DNA of 30,029 nucleotides from Rhodobacterales bacterium UBA5972 (GTDB lineage Bacteria > Pseudomonadota > Alphaproteobacteria > Rhodobacterales > Rhodobacteraceae): NCBI GenBank assembly GCA_002430125.1, contig DJBQ01000049.1:37874-67902 (forward strand), given 5' to 3'. Position 1 is the first letter of the stretch. Each line of letters opens with the position of its first letter. Shown here piece after piece: positions 1 to 7,695 of the stretch. The position numbers were made by a program, and so were the translations under genes. Under the pieces are notes generated by a model that saw nothing but the letters and a program-made list of their open reading frames with translations, did no database searches and was not told the DNA's origin.

Positions 1-665
1 GTCTGGCGGGTCAGCCCGTTCAGAAAGCAATCGGCCAATGGGGTGTGAACTTCGCCGTCACGGACGAAGAAAATATTGGCACCTGTTGCCTCGGCGACAT
101 AGCCGCGATAGTCGTACATCAACGCATCCGAGCAGCCTTTGGCCTCGGCGGCGTGTTTGGACATCGTGCAAATCATGTAAAGACCCGAGGCTTTTGCGGC
201 CGATGGAATTGTTTCAGGCGAGGGGCGTTTCCATTTGGAAATATCGAGCTTAGCGCCCTGCATTTTGGCGTCGCCGTAATAGGCGCCCCATTCCCACGCA
301 GCAACCGCCATCCGAACCGGATTGCGCGCCGCAGCGACACCCATATCTTCGCCTGAGCCGCGCCATGCCAGAACCCGCACATAGGCGTCATCCCAGCCAT
401 TGGCCGCCAGCACGTCGTATTTGGCCCGCTCGATCTGGTCGATTGTATAAGGAACTTCGAAGTCGATCATCTTGGCTGACTTTTGCAACCGGTCTGAATG
501 CGCCTCGGATTTGAAGATTTTGCCATTATAGCAGCGTTCGCCTTCGAACACCGCCGAGGCATAGTGCAGGGCATGTGTCAGGATATGCACATTGGCATCG
601 CGCCAAGGGACCAGCGCCCCGTCCATCCAGATTCGCCCCTCGCGATCGTCGTATGCACCAGCCAT
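1..665 (-). CDS. ilvE: Branched-chain amino acid aminotransferase, C-terminus cut by window edge
   Basis: PLP-dependent fold-type IV transaminase acting in the last step of leucine, isoleucine and valine synthesis (2-oxoacid plus glutamate). The 221 visible codons start at ATG 665-663 behind an AAGGGA ribosome site and run open to base 1. The start MAGAYDDREGRIWMDG, the HALHYASAVFEGER segment (residues 31-44) and IPSAAKAS with the likely PLP lysine K158 are typical of bacterial IlvE, as is VAEATGANIFF near residue 192. The usual length is about 290 residues, so roughly the last quarter lies outside the window. It is divergent from a MarR regulator across 167 bases. A D-amino acid or 4-amino-4-deoxychorismate enzyme is less likely given the IlvE-like N-terminus. 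Confidence 0.93.
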   Translation of the reverse strand, partial: MAGAYDDREGRIWMDGALVPWRDANVHILTHALHYASAVFEGERCYNGKIFKSEAHSDRLQKSAKMIDFEVPYTIDQIERAKYDVLAANGWDDAYVRVLAWRGSGEDMGVAAARNPVRMAVAAWEWGAYYGDAKMQGAKLDISKWKRPSPETIPSAAKASGLYMICTMSKHAAEAKGCSDALMYDYRGYVAEATGANIFFVRDGEVHTPLADCFLNGLTRQ

Positions 666-725
666 AACGCATTCCCTTGTTTTTGACCGGCCCCGTGCCG
701 ATCTTTGCGAATGTTACGCGATTAG

Positions 726-757
726 GTCCGTATCGGACACAATATTACGAAAATTCG
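726..757. promoter_or_regulatory. Two short palindromes in the ilvE/marR divergent promoter region
   Basis: GTCCG-TAT-CGGAC (726-738) and CGAA-AA-TTCG (748-757) lie side by side between the divergent ilvE and MarR-family genes. Both are perfect, but the arms are only 5 and 4 bases, so they may be chance. They would fit regulator binding upstream of ilvE. No clear -35/-10 pair was recognised. Confidence 0.25.
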
Positions 758-784
758 CCGGTTTGCTAGCATTTGATTCTTGGA

Positions 785-803
785 ATGTCAACAAGACTGA
801 CAT
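785..803. promoter_or_regulatory. Candidate MarR-type operator, ATGTCA-N7-TGACAT
   Basis: A perfect 6-base inverted repeat with a 7-base spacer, 19 bases in all, ends 29 bases before the start of the MarR-family gene at 833. Size and symmetry fit the 16-20 bp palindromes bound by MarR-family dimers, and MarR genes are often autorepressed from such sites. Binding by the adjacent protein is inferred from position only. Confidence 0.45.
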
Positions 804-832
804 AAACTCGGGCCAACGGGCACAAAATGTGA

Positions 833-1360
833 ATGAACAGAATACGGATGCAGGATCAGCAACAGACCAGCCAGTTGACTGACGGTGAAAACCAGAAATT
901 TCTGACTGATGATCAGTTACGCAAGGGCATTGAAGCGATGTTTTTTGCGTATCGTGGGTTTACCGCCGACCCGGACAAAATCCTTGAAAACTATGCTTAC
1001 GGGCGGGCGCATCACCGGGCTATTCACTTTATCGGTCGCTCGCCTGGTACGACAGTTAACAACCTGCTGGATATTCTGGCGGTCACCAAGCAGTCGCTGA
1101 ACCGTGTGCTGCGCACGCTGGTCGACGATGGTTTGGTCGAAAGCCGCATCGGCAGACAAGACAAACGCGAACGGAACCTATACCTTACGGAAAAGGGCCG
1201 TGCGCTGGAACAAGACCTGTCCGAGGCACAGCGCAAGAGGATGCGCGCTGCTTACAGCGCTGCGGGCCTGGAAGCTGTGACGGGGTTCCGCCGTGTATTA
1301 GAAGAAATCATGGACCCGCAGATGCGCAATCTTTTGCAGGCGATGACGGACGGTGGATGA
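833..1360 (+). CDS. petP: MarR-family winged-helix transcriptional regulator, PetP-like
   Basis: A 175-residue DNA-binding regulator. A helical N-terminal part is followed by a winged helix at about residues 70-120: the recognition-helix region is around LAVTKQSLNRVLRTLVDDGL, and the wing is RIGRQDKRERNLYLTEKG. The D-x-R-D/E-like wing followed by LTEKG is characteristic of MarR. The ATG at 833 is followed by another possible ATG at 848. Its stop overlaps the next gene's ATG by 4 bases (ATGA), so the two are translationally coupled. This MarR-OmpR order matches petP-petR, described in Rhodobacter capsulatus as needed for cytochrome bc1-dependent growth; the symbol is assigned from family plus neighbourhood and is not certain. 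A palindrome at 785-803 suggests autoregulation. Confidence 0.82.
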   Translation: MNRIRMQDQQQTSQLTDGENQKFLTDDQLRKGIEAMFFAYRGFTADPDKILENYAYGRAHHRAIHFIGRSPGTTVNNLLDILAVTKQSLNRVLRTLVDDGLVESRIGRQDKRERNLYLTEKGRALEQDLSEAQRKRMRAAYSAAGLEAVTGFRRVLEEIMDPQMRNLLQAMTDGG

Positions 1361-2067
1361 CAATGGCTGATCTTCTTGATGCGCATTTGCTGATTGTGGA
1401 TGACGACGAACGCATTCGCGGCCTGCTGAAGAAATTCCTCAGTCGACACGGTTACTGGGTCACCACGGCACGCGATGCGGCGCATGCACGGCGACTGTTG
1501 GAAGGGCTGGAATTTGATTTGATCGTGCTGGATGTGATGATGCCGGGTGAAGATGGCCTGAGCCTGACACGCAGTCTGCGCGAAACGCTGCAAACCCCGA
1601 TCCTGTTATTGACGGCCAAGGGTGAATCCGCGGACCGGATCAGTGGACTGGAGGCCGGGGCCGACGATTACCTGGCAAAGCCGTTTGAACCCAAGGAACT
1701 GGTATTGCGAATCAACTCTATTCTGCGCCGCGTTCCCAAGCCCGAGATTGAAAAGGATGTACCCAAAACACTGCAATTGGGCGCGATCCGGTATGATATG
1801 CAGCGTGGCGAGATGTGGCAGGGCGCGGTTCTGATCCGGCTGACGTCTACGGAAAGCCTGCTGATGAAAATATTCTCGGCCCAGCCGCATATGGCCGTCA
1901 GTCGCTACAAACTGGTTGAAGAACTGGGCCGCGATAACGGGCAGGCGCAAGAGCGTGCGGTTGATGTTCAGATCACGCGGCTTCGGCGCAAGATCGAAAA
2001 CGATCCCAAACAGCCGCGTTACCTGCAAACCGTGCGCGGTTCAGGCTATATGCTGTCGCCGGATTAA
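1357..2067 (+). CDS. petR: OmpR-family two-component response regulator, PetR/CenR-like
   Basis: A 236-residue response regulator. The receiver domain (about residues 9-120) has the acidic pair D15/D16, phosphoacceptor D59 in VLDVMMPGEDG, T86 in LLLTAKGES and K108 in DDYLAKPF. A C-terminal OmpR-type winged helix follows (about 135-234), with the ending ITRLRRKIE...YLQTVRGSGYML. Everything needed for phosphorylation is intact. The start overlaps the upstream MarR stop (ATGA). No sensor kinase is adjacent, so the partner must be encoded elsewhere. The MarR-OmpR context points to PetR of Rhodobacter. The receiver also resembles the CenR cell-envelope regulators of Alphaproteobacteria as I recall them, and the two names may cover related proteins. 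Confidence 0.88.
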   Translation: MTMADLLDAHLLIVDDDERIRGLLKKFLSRHGYWVTTARDAAHARRLLEGLEFDLIVLDVMMPGEDGLSLTRSLRETLQTPILLLTAKGESADRISGLEAGADDYLAKPFEPKELVLRINSILRRVPKPEIEKDVPKTLQLGAIRYDMQRGEMWQGAVLIRLTSTESLLMKIFSAQPHMAVSRYKLVEELGRDNGQAQERAVDVQITRLRRKIENDPKQPRYLQTVRGSGYMLSPD

Positions 2068-2293
2068 GCGAATTTGTTTGACTTATTCGCCAAGACGTGA
2101 TTATGCACCCTCAGCATTTGGGAGACCCATTGGTCTTACCCGTGAAACGCTGAGCTTTCCTTAAACCGATGTTCAGAAAAATGCTGCGACTGACCTTGCG
2201 GGCTACCATCCGGATTGTCTTGTCGCATTCGACAAGCACGTGATGCAGGCGGCCCATGGTCATCGGCAAAACCTTACATGAGAAAGATACATT
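2068..2293 (+). promoter_or_regulatory. 226-base leader of the DEAD-box helicase gene, with a hairpin
   Basis: The stretch between the response regulator and the helicase is long for this compact window. It holds a perfect 7-bp hairpin CTTGTCG-CATT-CGACAAG at 2219-2236, not followed by a T-run, so it is unlikely to be a terminator. A weaker GCGAAT/ATTCGC pair sits at 2068-2090, just behind the response-regulator stop. Two tiny reading frames exist (2103-2153, 16 codons; 2170-2244, 24 codons) without convincing ribosome sites. RNA helicase genes often have long regulated leaders (cold-shock type); that role here is inference. Confidence 0.35.
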
Positions 2294-3547
2294 GTGAATT
2301 TTACTGAACTCGGCCTGAAAAAGCCGATCCTGGCCACATTGGCCAAAGCGGGCTATGAAACGCCTACACCGATCCAATTGCAGGCGATCCCGCCGGTTCT
2401 TGACGGACGCGACGTTGTTGGGCTGGCGCAAACCGGCACCGGCAAAACAGCGGCCTTTGCGCTGCCGATCATCCATCGCCTGACGATGGGCGACCTTTCG
2501 GGTGGTTTCCGCCCTGTGCGGGCCTTGATCCTGTCACCAACCCGCGAGCTGGCCTCGCAGATCGAAGCAAGCTTTCGCACCTATGGCGGCTCGATGGGGC
2601 TGCGCACAGCGGTCGTTGTTGGTGGCGTTTCGGTCAAAAAGCAGATCCATACGCTGAAAGTTGGAGTGGATGTTCTGGTGGCGACACCCGGCCGTCTGGA
2701 AGATTTGCTGGCCCAAAAGGCCCTGCAACTGAACGCGATCGAGATTGTGGTTCTGGACGAGGCTGACCAGATGCTGGATATCGGGTTTATGCCCGCGATC
2801 AAACGTATTCTGGGCATGTGCCCGAAATCGCGGCAAACACTGTTATTCTCGGCAACCATGCCGAAGGAAATCAAGGTGTTGTCCAATGATTACCTGAAGA
2901 AACCGGTAGAAGTTTCAGTCGCTCCTGCGGCAGCAACGGCGGACCGGATTGATCAGACCGTCATGCATATGCGCCATGAAGATAAAGTCAGCGCGATTGC
3001 CAAGCTGGTGCGCACCCATCCCGGCAAACGGATCATCGTGTTTACCCGTACCAAACGCGGTGCTGATAAAGTGTCGCGCAAACTCAATAGCGAGGGTCTG
3101 GGATCAGACGCCATTCACGGCAACAAATCCCAAGGTCAGCGCGAGCGGGCTTTGGCGGCGTTCAAAGCAGGCACAGCGCCGGTGCTGATCGCAACCGACA
3201 TTGCAGCGCGCGGCATTGACGTGCCGGGCATTGAATTGGTGGTAAATTACGATCTGCCGAATGTGCCGGAAAGCTATGTGCACCGCATTGGCCGTACGGC
3301 GCGTGCTGGGGCTTCGGGCTTTGCCGTGTCGTTTTGTGCGGCTGACGAGCTTAAGCAACTGCGCGATATCGAAAAGCTGATCCGGATCAACATTCCGGCT
3401 CTGGCTGTTGATGGGGCGCAAATCCCAGATCGGGCGGCGCAAGCAAGCCCGCGCAATCCGGACCGCGCCAGGCCGCAAGGCCAACAACGCCGCCGGTTCA
3501 CTCCGAAAAGCGGTGGTGGCGGAAATCGCCGGCGCGTTTCAGCGTAA
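2294..3547 (+). CDS. DEAD-box ATP-dependent RNA helicase, RhlE-like
   Basis: An ATP-dependent RNA helicase of 417 residues that probably remodels rRNA or mRNA in the cytoplasm. All family motifs are visible in order: Q motif (F3 ... PTPIQ), motif I AQTGTGKT (45-52), PTRELA (82-87), TPGR (131-134), DEAD (155-158), SAT (186-188), then TDIAARGIDV and HRIGRTARAG in the second RecA domain. The C-terminus is a short basic tail rich in Arg, Gln and Gly (RPQGQQRRRF...GGGGNRRR), typical of RhlE-type proteins and likely to contact RNA. The start is GTG at 2294 with a GAGAAAG ribosome site 7 bases upstream; no ATG alternative precedes the Q motif. The long structured leader suggests post-transcriptional control. 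Confidence 0.93.
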   Translation: MNFTELGLKKPILATLAKAGYETPTPIQLQAIPPVLDGRDVVGLAQTGTGKTAAFALPIIHRLTMGDLSGGFRPVRALILSPTRELASQIEASFRTYGGSMGLRTAVVVGGVSVKKQIHTLKVGVDVLVATPGRLEDLLAQKALQLNAIEIVVLDEADQMLDIGFMPAIKRILGMCPKSRQTLLFSATMPKEIKVLSNDYLKKPVEVSVAPAAATADRIDQTVMHMRHEDKVSAIAKLVRTHPGKRIIVFTRTKRGADKVSRKLNSEGLGSDAIHGNKSQGQRERALAAFKAGTAPVLIATDIAARGIDVPGIELVVNYDLPNVPESYVHRIGRTARAGASGFAVSFCAADELKQLRDIEKLIRINIPALAVDGAQIPDRAAQASPRNPDRARPQGQQRRRFTPKSGGGGNRRRVSA

Positions 3548-3552
3548 CATTA

Positions 3553-3586
3553 TTTTGCGGCCCGAATTCGTATCCGGGCCGCAAAA
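3553..3586 (+). terminator. 12-bp perfect hairpin behind the helicase gene
   Basis: TTTTGCGGCCCG (3553-3564) pairs perfectly with CGGGCCGCAAAA (3575-3586) around a 10-base loop. It begins 6 bases after the helicase stop and lies between two same-strand genes, so transcription termination is its likeliest role. The GC core is strong, but no T-run follows the stem on either strand; the A/T bases are inside the stem. It may be a partial terminator or an RNA 3'-end stabiliser. Confidence 0.6.
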
Positions 3587-3654
3587 CCCATAATATTCAC
3601 AAAACCGAATAGCGTCGTCTTGCCTGCCCGCGGGGCATGACATAACGTTTGCCG

Positions 3655-4590
3655 ATGACCACAGCTTTTCTATCGCATAACGATTGCCTGAACCATTTAA
3701 CGCCCCCCGGTCACCCCGAACGGGTTGAACGGATGCAGGCGATAAACGCGGCTTTCGCGGCCCCTGAATTTTCGAGTCTGAAACGTGTTGCTGCGCCGAT
3801 TGGCGAAGACGCGCATGTTCTGCTTGCCCATCCCGTGGCCTATTTGGACATGATCCGCGCGGCGGTGCCGGTCAGCGGTCTTCGCTCGCTGGACCCTGAC
3901 ACGCATATGTCGCCCGGATCGTTTAACGCCGCGATGCGTGGGGTGGGTGGTAATGTAAAAGCCGTGGATATGGTTTTGGCCGGTGAGGTTTCCAATGCCT
4001 TTGTTGCCTGTCGTCCACCCGGGCACCATGCTGAAAAATCCACAGCGATGGGGTTTTGTCTGTTCGGCAACGTGGCGATTGCCGCGAAATACGCCTTGGA
4101 CCATCACGGGCTGAACCGGGTTGCGATCATTGATTTTGATGTGCATCACGGCAACGGCACGCAGGATCTGGTGTGGGATGATCGCCGGATATTTTTCGCC
4201 TCGACCCACCAAATGCCGCTGTATCCGGGTACCGGGGCACCGTCAGAAACCGGGGCGCATAATAACATCCTGAACGTCCCGCTTGACCCCGGCACGGGTG
4301 GAACGGTGTTTCGCCAAAAGATGCGGGATTTGGTTTTGCCGGCGGTCGAGGCGTTTCAACCTGAAATGATCTTCGTATCTGCCGGTTTTGACGCGCATCG
4401 TGATGACCCGTTGGCGAACCTTAATCTGATTGAGGATGATTTTACCTGGGCAACGCAGGCAATTTGCGATTTGGCTGATAGGGTCGCAGGGGGTCGTATC
4501 GTCTCGACTCTGGAAGGTGGATATGATTTGGAAGCGCTGGCGGCCTCGGCTGTCGCGCATGTACGAGTATTGATGGAGCGGGGCGTATGA
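3655..4590 (+). CDS. Histone deacetylase-family (class II / AcuC-like) amidohydrolase
   Basis: A zinc amidohydrolase of 311 residues, expected to deacetylate an acetyl-lysine, acetylpolyamine or similar amide. Diagnostic motifs are RPPGHHA with the catalytic His pair H124/H125, FDVHHGNGTQ carrying zinc ligands D162 and H164, SAGFDAH with the third ligand D246, and the catalytic Tyr in EGGYD (Y290). Length matches the stand-alone bacterial HDAC-like family. The start is ATG at 3655; a TTG six bases earlier is in frame but less attractive. Its stop overlaps the xseB start by 4 bases, so it leads a translationally coupled operon with isoprenoid genes. The natural substrate cannot be read from sequence. 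Confidence 0.88.
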   Translation: MTTAFLSHNDCLNHLTPPGHPERVERMQAINAAFAAPEFSSLKRVAAPIGEDAHVLLAHPVAYLDMIRAAVPVSGLRSLDPDTHMSPGSFNAAMRGVGGNVKAVDMVLAGEVSNAFVACRPPGHHAEKSTAMGFCLFGNVAIAAKYALDHHGLNRVAIIDFDVHHGNGTQDLVWDDRRIFFASTHQMPLYPGTGAPSETGAHNNILNVPLDPGTGGTVFRQKMRDLVLPAVEAFQPEMIFVSAGFDAHRDDPLANLNLIEDDFTWATQAICDLADRVAGGRIVSTLEGGYDLEALAASAVAHVRVLMERGV

Positions 4591-4829
4591 CCGACAAGCC
4601 TGTGGCAGATATGAGTTTCGAAGATGCGATGGCGGAACTTGAACGCGTCGTCAGCCAGTTAGAAGGCAGCAAAGTCGCACTTGAAGACAGCATTGCCTTA
4701 TACGAACGTGGCGAAGAGCTGAAAAAGCATTGCGAAGCCAAGTTGAAATCGGCGGAAGAAAAAGTTGCGCAAATCACCCTTGGCAGCGACGGGCAACCGA
4801 GCGGCACGAAACCGGTTGAAAGCCTGTGA
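4587..4829 (+). CDS. xseB: Exodeoxyribonuclease VII small subunit
   Basis: The small subunit of exonuclease VII, which with XseA degrades single-stranded DNA to oligonucleotides. At 80 residues it has the usual size. The segment SFEDAMAELERVVSQLE followed by LEDSIALYERGEELKKHCE is the hallmark of the family and predicts two coiled helices. It overlaps the HDAC-like gene at its start (ATGA) and a possible ispA GTG start at its end (GTGA). The xseB-ispA-dxs order is common in many Proteobacteria. xseA is not in this window. Confidence 0.95.
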   Translation: MTDKPVADMSFEDAMAELERVVSQLEGSKVALEDSIALYERGEELKKHCEAKLKSAEEKVAQITLGSDGQPSGTKPVESL

Positions 4830-4831
4830 CG

Positions 4832-5704
4832 ATGTTTAAAGACCGCCTGCAAGGCCATACCGCCCGTGTTGAAGCTTGCATGAAAGACCTTTTCAAAGAC
4901 CTGGGGGACGGCAAACTTGCCGACGCGATGCGCTATGGCGCGCTGTCAGGTGGCAAACGCTTGCGGGCGTTTCTGGTTTTAGAAGGTGCCGATCTTTACC
5001 GGGTTCCGTTGGCCAACGCGGATCGCGTGGCTGCCGCGGTTGAATGTATGCATGCCTATTCGCTGATCCATGACGACTTGCCGTCGATGGATGATGATGA
5101 TTTGCGACGCGGATTGCCGACAGTTCACAAGAAATGGGACGAAGCGACAGCGGTTTTGGCGGGGGATGCCCTGCAGACCATGGCGTTTGAAATCCTGGCG
5201 TCGCCCCGAACATCAACGGACGCAAATATCCGTTTGCGGTTGATTTCGTCGCTGACTGGTGCAGTTGGGGCGTCAGGTATGGTGCTTGGGCAGGCACAGG
5301 ATATTGCAGCGGAAACCGCGACAGTGCCTTTGACGCTGGAACAGATCACTGAACTTCAAGCCAACAAAACTGGTGCTTTGTTTACATGGTCGGCGGTTGC
5401 CGGACCAGTGCTTGGAAATTCCGACACCACCACAATGCGCAACTATGCCGAGGCGATTGGTCTGGCATTTCAGATCGCCGACGACATTCTTGATGTCGAA
5501 GGCGATGCCACCAAGGCGGGTAAGCGGCTGCAAAAAGATCAGGCGGCTGGCAAAGCGACTTTTGTATCATTGCTGGGGGTTGATGGCGCGCGCAAAAAGG
5601 CCGCTGAATTGGTGGAACGGGCCTGTGATGGACTGGAAATCTTTGGTGGAACCGCCAAAAACCTGCGCGATTTGGCCCGCTTTATCATTGATCGCGATAT
5701 GTGA
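4832..5704 (+). CDS. ispA: Polyprenyl (farnesyl) diphosphate synthase
   Basis: Head-to-tail prenyltransferase condensing IPP with DMAPP/GPP to farnesyl diphosphate, feeding quinone, undecaprenyl and carotenoid synthesis. The 290-residue protein has the first Asp-rich motif DDLPSMD (D81, D82, D87) followed by DDDLRRG, and the second at 217-221 (DDILD), plus GGKRLR at 40-45 and GQAQD. The HAYSLIHDD context matches E. coli IspA, favouring farnesyl product length. ATG 4832 is preferred because a GAAAG ribosome site lies 9 bases upstream; a GTG at 4826 overlapping the xseB stop is the alternative. The stop overlaps a dxs GTG. Geranylgeranyl synthase activity is less likely but not excluded. Confidence 0.93.
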   Translation: MFKDRLQGHTARVEACMKDLFKDLGDGKLADAMRYGALSGGKRLRAFLVLEGADLYRVPLANADRVAAAVECMHAYSLIHDDLPSMDDDDLRRGLPTVHKKWDEATAVLAGDALQTMAFEILASPRTSTDANIRLRLISSLTGAVGASGMVLGQAQDIAAETATVPLTLEQITELQANKTGALFTWSAVAGPVLGNSDTTTMRNYAEAIGLAFQIADDILDVEGDATKAGKRLQKDQAAGKATFVSLLGVDGARKKAAELVERACDGLEIFGGTAKNLRDLARFIIDRDM

Positions 5705-7668
5705 TAGACGGGGTTAAACCCGGGAATGATGTTTTGACTGAATTGAACCGACCTTTGACGCCATTGCTTGACCGGGTGAAATCGCCAGCCGATCTGAAAA
5801 CCATGTCGGATGCTGAACTTCATGCGTTGGCGGATGAAGTGCGGGCGGAAACGATCTCGGCGGTTTCGGTTACTGGCGGGCATCTTGGGGCTGGCTTGGG
5901 CGTTGTCGAATTGGCCACGGCTTTGCACGCGGTTTTTGACACGCCGAAAGATCGGTTGATCTGGGATGTCGGGCACCAGTGTTATCCGCACAAAATATTG
6001 ACCGGACGACGCGACCGAATTCGCACGCTGCGCCAACCCGGCGGTCTGTCGGGTTTCACCAAGCGCAGTGAAAGTTCCTATGACCCGTTTGGGGCGGCGC
6101 ATAGTTCAACCTCGATCTCGGCAGCCCTCGGTTTTGCGGTGGCACGTGATCTGGGTGGGTCACCCGAACCCGGCCTTGGGGATGCGATTGCGGTGATCGG
6201 TGACGGGGCGATGTCAGCGGGCATGGCGTTTGAGGCGCTGAACAATGCCGGGCATTTGGGTAAACGTTTGTTTGTGGTGCTGAATGACAATGAAATGTCG
6301 ATCGCCCCGCCTGTTGGCGCGTTGTCGGCTTATCTGTCGCGGCTTTATGCCGGGGATCCGTATCAGGAATTGAAGGCCGCCGCCAAGGGTGCGATCAGTT
6401 TGCTGCCGGAACCGTTTCAGGAAGGTGCGAGGCGCGCCAAGGAAATGGTCAAGTCAATGACCGTTGGCGGCACGCTGTTTGAGGAACTTGGGTTTTCCTA
6501 TGTCGGGCCGATTGATGGTCATGATATGGAACAATTGCTGGCCGTTTTACGTACCGTTAAGGCAAGGGCGGATGGGCCGACGTTGATCCATGTTCTGACC
6601 CGTAAGGGTAAAGGCTATGGCCCGGCCGAGGCCGCGTCGGATAAACACCACGCGGTTGCGAAATTTGATGTGGTTTCCGGCACGCAGCACAAAGCGCCAT
6701 CGAATGCGCCAAGTTATACCAAAATATTTGCGCAAAGCCTGATTGCCGAGGCCGAGAGGGACGACAAGATCGTTGCAGTCACCGCCGCGATGCCGGATGG
6801 AACCGGGCTTGATTTGTTTGCCGAACGCTTTCCGAAACGGTGCTTTGACGTTGGTATTGCCGAACAACACGGCGTGACCTTCAGCGCGGCGCTGGCGGCG
6901 GGCGGAATGAAGCCGTTTTGTGCGATTTATTCGACCTTTCTGCAGCGCGGATACGATCAGGTTGTGCATGACGTAGCGATCCAACGTCTGCCGGTTCGCT
7001 TTGCCATTGACCGCGCTGGGCTGGTCGGGGCCGATGGGGCGACGCATGCCGGGGCGTTTGATATTGCTTTTCTGGCCAATCTGCCGGATTTTGTTGTGAT
7101 GGCGGCGGCTGACGAAGCCGAGCTTGTGCATATGGTCGCCACTGCCGCGTCGATCAACGACCGCCCGTCGGCGTTCCGGTATCCGCGTGGTGAAGGGGTA
7201 GGCGTCTTGATCCCTGAGCGCGGCGAAGTGCTGGAAATCGGCAAAGGACGGATCATTCAAAAGGGCAGCCGGGTGGCGATTTTGTCGTTTGGCACGCGCT
7301 TGCAAGAAGTCCAAAAAGCCGCCGAGAATCTGGCAGCAAAGGGCATTCATCCGACAATTGCCGATGCGCGGTTTGCCAAACCTTTGGACCATGAAATGAT
7401 CCTTGATCTGGTCGCCGACCACGAAGCTTTGATCACCATTGAAGAGGGCGCCGTTGGCGGTTTTGGCAGCCATGTCGCGCAATTTTTGGCGGATAAAGGT
7501 GTTTTTGATCGGGGACTGAAGTTTCGTTCAATGGTGTTACCGGATATTTTCATCGACCAGAACAGCCCGAAGGCGATGTATGATATCGCCGGGATGAATG
7601 CGCCACAGATCGAAGCTAAGGTATTGGAGGCGCTGGGTATTGCTTCGGTTGCCAGTCGCCGCGCATAG
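5701..7668 (+). CDS. dxs: 1-deoxy-D-xylulose-5-phosphate synthase
   Basis: Thiamine-diphosphate enzyme joining pyruvate and glyceraldehyde 3-phosphate, the first step of the MEP isoprenoid pathway. Visible are [18 protein letters not shown] (88-104), the TPP/Mg motif GDGAM at 167-171 with N181, and the transketolase pyrimidine-binding part with [21 protein letters not shown] and the catalytic Glu in AEQH, followed by a transketolase C-terminal domain. At 655 residues from GTG 5701 it is slightly long. A TTG at 5734, 8 bases after a GGGA site, would give a start closer to relatives ([14 protein letters not shown]). The GTG overlaps the ispA stop by 4 bases. Co-transcription with ispA places the entry enzyme and the chain-elongation enzyme of isoprenoid synthesis in one operon. 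Confidence 0.95.
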   Translation: MIDGVKPGNDVLTELNRPLTPLLDRVKSPADLKTMSDAELHALADEVRAETISAVSVTGGHLGAGLGVVELATALHAVFDTPKDRLIWDVGHQCYPHKILTGRRDRIRTLRQPGGLSGFTKRSESSYDPFGAAHSSTSISAALGFAVARDLGGSPEPGLGDAIAVIGDGAMSAGMAFEALNNAGHLGKRLFVVLNDNEMSIAPPVGALSAYLSRLYAGDPYQELKAAAKGAISLLPEPFQEGARRAKEMVKSMTVGGTLFEELGFSYVGPIDGHDMEQLLAVLRTVKARADGPTLIHVLTRKGKGYGPAEAASDKHHAVAKFDVVSGTQHKAPSNAPSYTKIFAQSLIAEAERDDKIVAVTAAMPDGTGLDLFAERFPKRCFDVGIAEQHGVTFSAALAAGGMKPFCAIYSTFLQRGYDQVVHDVAIQRLPVRFAIDRAGLVGADGATHAGAFDIAFLANLPDFVVMAAADEAELVHMVATAASINDRPSAFRYPRGEGVGVLIPERGEVLEIGKGRIIQKGSRVAILSFGTRLQEVQKAAENLAAKGIHPTIADARFAKPLDHEMILDLVADHEALITIEEGAVGGFGSHVAQFLADKGVFDRGLKFRSMVLPDIFIDQNSPKAMYDIAGMNAPQIEAKVLEALGIASVASRRA

Positions 7669-7695
7669 ATTTTTTTGGTTGCAAGCAGGGGTATT

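Noticed and set aside
2068..2090. GCGAAT/ATTCGC pair as a terminator of petR
   Set aside because: Only six AT-rich pairs around an 11-base loop and no T-run, too weak to call.
2103..2153. 16-codon reading frame in the helicase leader
   Set aside because: No ribosome site is visible and frames of this length occur by chance.
2170..2244. 24-codon basic mini-frame in the helicase leader
   Set aside because: Only weak upstream sequence and no sign of conservation available; kept as a comment, not as a gene.
5539..6102. 187-codon reading frame antisense across ispA/dxs
   Set aside because: Spans two well-supported genes on the opposite strand and contains no domain signature.
6547..7482. 311-codon reading frame antisense to dxs
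   Set aside because: It overlaps fully conserved dxs coding sequence, has no family-like motifs, and is rich in Arg and Gln as expected of a complementary-strand artefact.
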